The notes under the pieces were generated by a model. That model was not told where the DNA came from, did no database searches, and saw only the letters and a list, made by a program, of their open reading frames with translations. The position numbers and the translations under genes were made by a program. DNA of 21,875 nt, taken from a virus. Of this stretch, positions 20,729-21,875 are shown piece by piece; position 1 is the stretch's first letter, and each line of letters starts with the position of its first letter. Location of the stretch: positions 1-21,875 of the IMG/VR virus record IMGVR_UViG_3300008117_000789; one strand, written 5' to 3'.

Positions 20729-21875
20729 TGGCATTAAGTAAAACATACGCCGTAGGTGCTGCAGGTTTAGTCCGTCGAATGCTTGATGGTAATGGTATCT
20801 GGGTAAATAAATCAGTTACTAATAGTCTTCCTGAAGCATCAGCGCATCAAATGTTTGATGTAATGACAGATCCTAATGACAATTCTAAAGTATTTGTCGT
20901 AGGAGAAGGTCTTTTCAATACATCGTGCCTTGGTGTTTATGTTTCATTTAATGCGGGAGATACTTGGATTATCCCAAATGGTACGTACAAAAATGGCTAT
21001 AACCCAGCTACTTTCGGACTCAGTTGGAAAGAAGTCTGGGTTATAGACTCTTTAAATATTGTTATTTGTGGTGAAAACGGATATGTAGCTAAAAGTACAG
21101 ACGGAGGTTATACCTTTAATCTTTGTACTCAGCTTCCTCTTGTATCAAATCCTTTTTCACCTTTAGTTTTTGAAATTCCTAATGTATCAAGTATACATTG
21201 GATTAATCCTAACGTAGGGGTTATTGGTACTGAATACCATGTATTCAGAACTATAAATGGTGGAACTAGTTGGTTCATGACCAACTTTAATAATAGTGTT
21301 ATTCCATCAGCACAAGGACAAACATTCTACGGAATTCACCTTAGCAGTGACGGCACCACAATTGTCGCACTAGCTAGTAACTATATTTTTAGATCTATAG
21401 ACCATGGTAATACGTGGTCTGTAGTCTATACTTTCCCTACTGATGGCTTAGGGTTTGGTTGTGCTAGACATTTAACTTGGACTGATGATTCCAACTTCCT
21501 TGTTGTAGGAGCGGGTGGAATGCGTGTTACAAGTACAGACGGTGGTCAAACTTGGAGTGTTATAACTGCATATTTTGCAGGTGGAGATCTTCAGTTAGCT
21601 GCTCATTTATACGAAGGAGATAATGGTTATTTTGGGGAAGGTAATACTCTTTATAGTACTACTAATAGAGCTGTAAACGGAATACCAAGCGATACAGGTT
21701 ATTTACCCGCAGCTGTATGGTCAGCTCCTGTACCAGCTAGTTTCTATTTACTTACTCCATGTGATGGTGGTCCTACTATTACTGTAAATAATGATTTATC
21801 AGGAGCAGTAGGTCAAGTAATTATCGTTTGTCCTCAGGATATTATTGGTAACCCCAATACTAATACCACAACACC
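20728..21875 (+). CDS. Asp-box beta-propeller tail fibre protein (partial, 3' end outside)
   Basis: The frame is open from ATG 20728 to the window end, 382 codons so far. It contains five Asp-box motifs (S/T-x-D/N-x-G-x-T-W/F) at about residues 73-80 (SFNAGDTW), 123-130 (STDGGYTF), 175-182 (TINGGTSW), 223-230 (SIDHGNTW) and 269-276 (STDGGQTW), spaced 46-52 residues. That is the blade repeat of BNR / Ycf48-like beta-propellers, found in sialidases and in phage fibre or tail proteins. It probably binds or degrades surface glycans of the host; no sialidase catalytic set is identified. The start shares a base with the preceding stop. The first 30 residues may form the attachment segment. Confidence 0.78.
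   Translation, partial: MALSKTYAVGAAGLVRRMLDGNGIWVNKSVTNSLPEASAHQMFDVMTDPNDNSKVFVVGEGLFNTSCLGVYVSFNAGDTWIIPNGTYKNGYNPATFGLSWKEVWVIDSLNIVICGENGYVAKSTDGGYTFNLCTQLPLVSNPFSPLVFEIPNVSSIHWINPNVGVIGTEYHVFRTINGGTSWFMTNFNNSVIPSAQGQTFYGIHLSSDGTTIVALASNYIFRSIDHGNTWSVVYTFPTDGLGFGCARHLTWTDDSNFLVVGAGGMRVTSTDGGQTWSVITAYFAGGDLQLAAHLYEGDNGYFGEGNTLYSTTNRAVNGIPSDTGYLPAAVWSAPVPASFYLLTPCDGGPTITVNNDLSGAVGQVIIVCPQDIIGNPNTNTTT

Overview
The window reads as the virion-morphogenesis, packaging and lysis part of a tailed double-stranded DNA phage of a Bacteroidetes host, most likely a crAss-like podovirus (Crassvirales). Four things point there. All genes lie on one strand and are tightly packed. The order is packaging genes, TerL (737 aa), portal with a coiled-coil tail (924 aa), scaffold-like protein (397 aa), 487-codon major capsid protein (MCP), small basic proteins, head-tail ring protein, and tail or fibre genes. 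HU/IHF-like and RecB-like nuclease genes sit just upstream of TerL. Initiation regions are A/T-rich without Shine-Dalgarno sequences, and there are Bacteroidetes-type TTTG / TAnnTTTG promoter candidates. The phage assignment is confident. The crAss-like assignment rests on gene order, sizes and remembered family signatures, not on a database search.

Region by region. 1-1345: the end of one fibre-like gene, a beta-rich fibre-like gene and an 84-aa gene. 1353-2102: a lysis cassette of i-spanin, overlapping lipoprotein o-spanin and holin candidate, closed by two terminators. 2227-5101: promoter candidate, acidic coiled-coil protein, winged-helix protein, HU/IHF-like protein, Cys-rich zinc-binding protein, RecB-like nuclease and a TerS-position gene. 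5088-12872: TerL, portal, scaffold and MCP, ended by a strong terminator. 12950-16961: a conserved 341-aa gene, then a run of short Lys/Gly-rich proteins (one with an EF-hand loop), two small beta-rich proteins and two membrane proteins. 16963-18436: a DUF6321-like basic protein, the ring protein and a complete ferritin. 18500-20728: a 462-aa Cys-rich, apparently highly expressed protein with its own terminator, a 186-aa Cys-rich protein and a 60-aa zinc ribbon. 20728-end: an unfinished Asp-box beta-propeller fibre.

Two observations stand out. First, a full-length FtnA-type ferritin with every ferroxidase ligand intact is translationally coupled to the head-tail ring gene and is followed by a run of Cys-rich proteins. 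This suggests a metal-handling component of infection or of the virion. Second, the MCP frame carries one in-frame TAG at codon 199, in a stretch where 32 of 34 genes end in TAA or TGA. This fits TAG suppression or reassignment, as known in some crAss-like phages. A recurrent leader motif (GTCAG...ACCAAC) upstream of several genes looks like a phage-specific regulatory signal.

No tRNA, rRNA, CRISPR array, insertion sequence or attachment site was seen. No gene-free stretch exceeds 300 bases; the longest, 2103-2282, holds two terminators and a promoter candidate.
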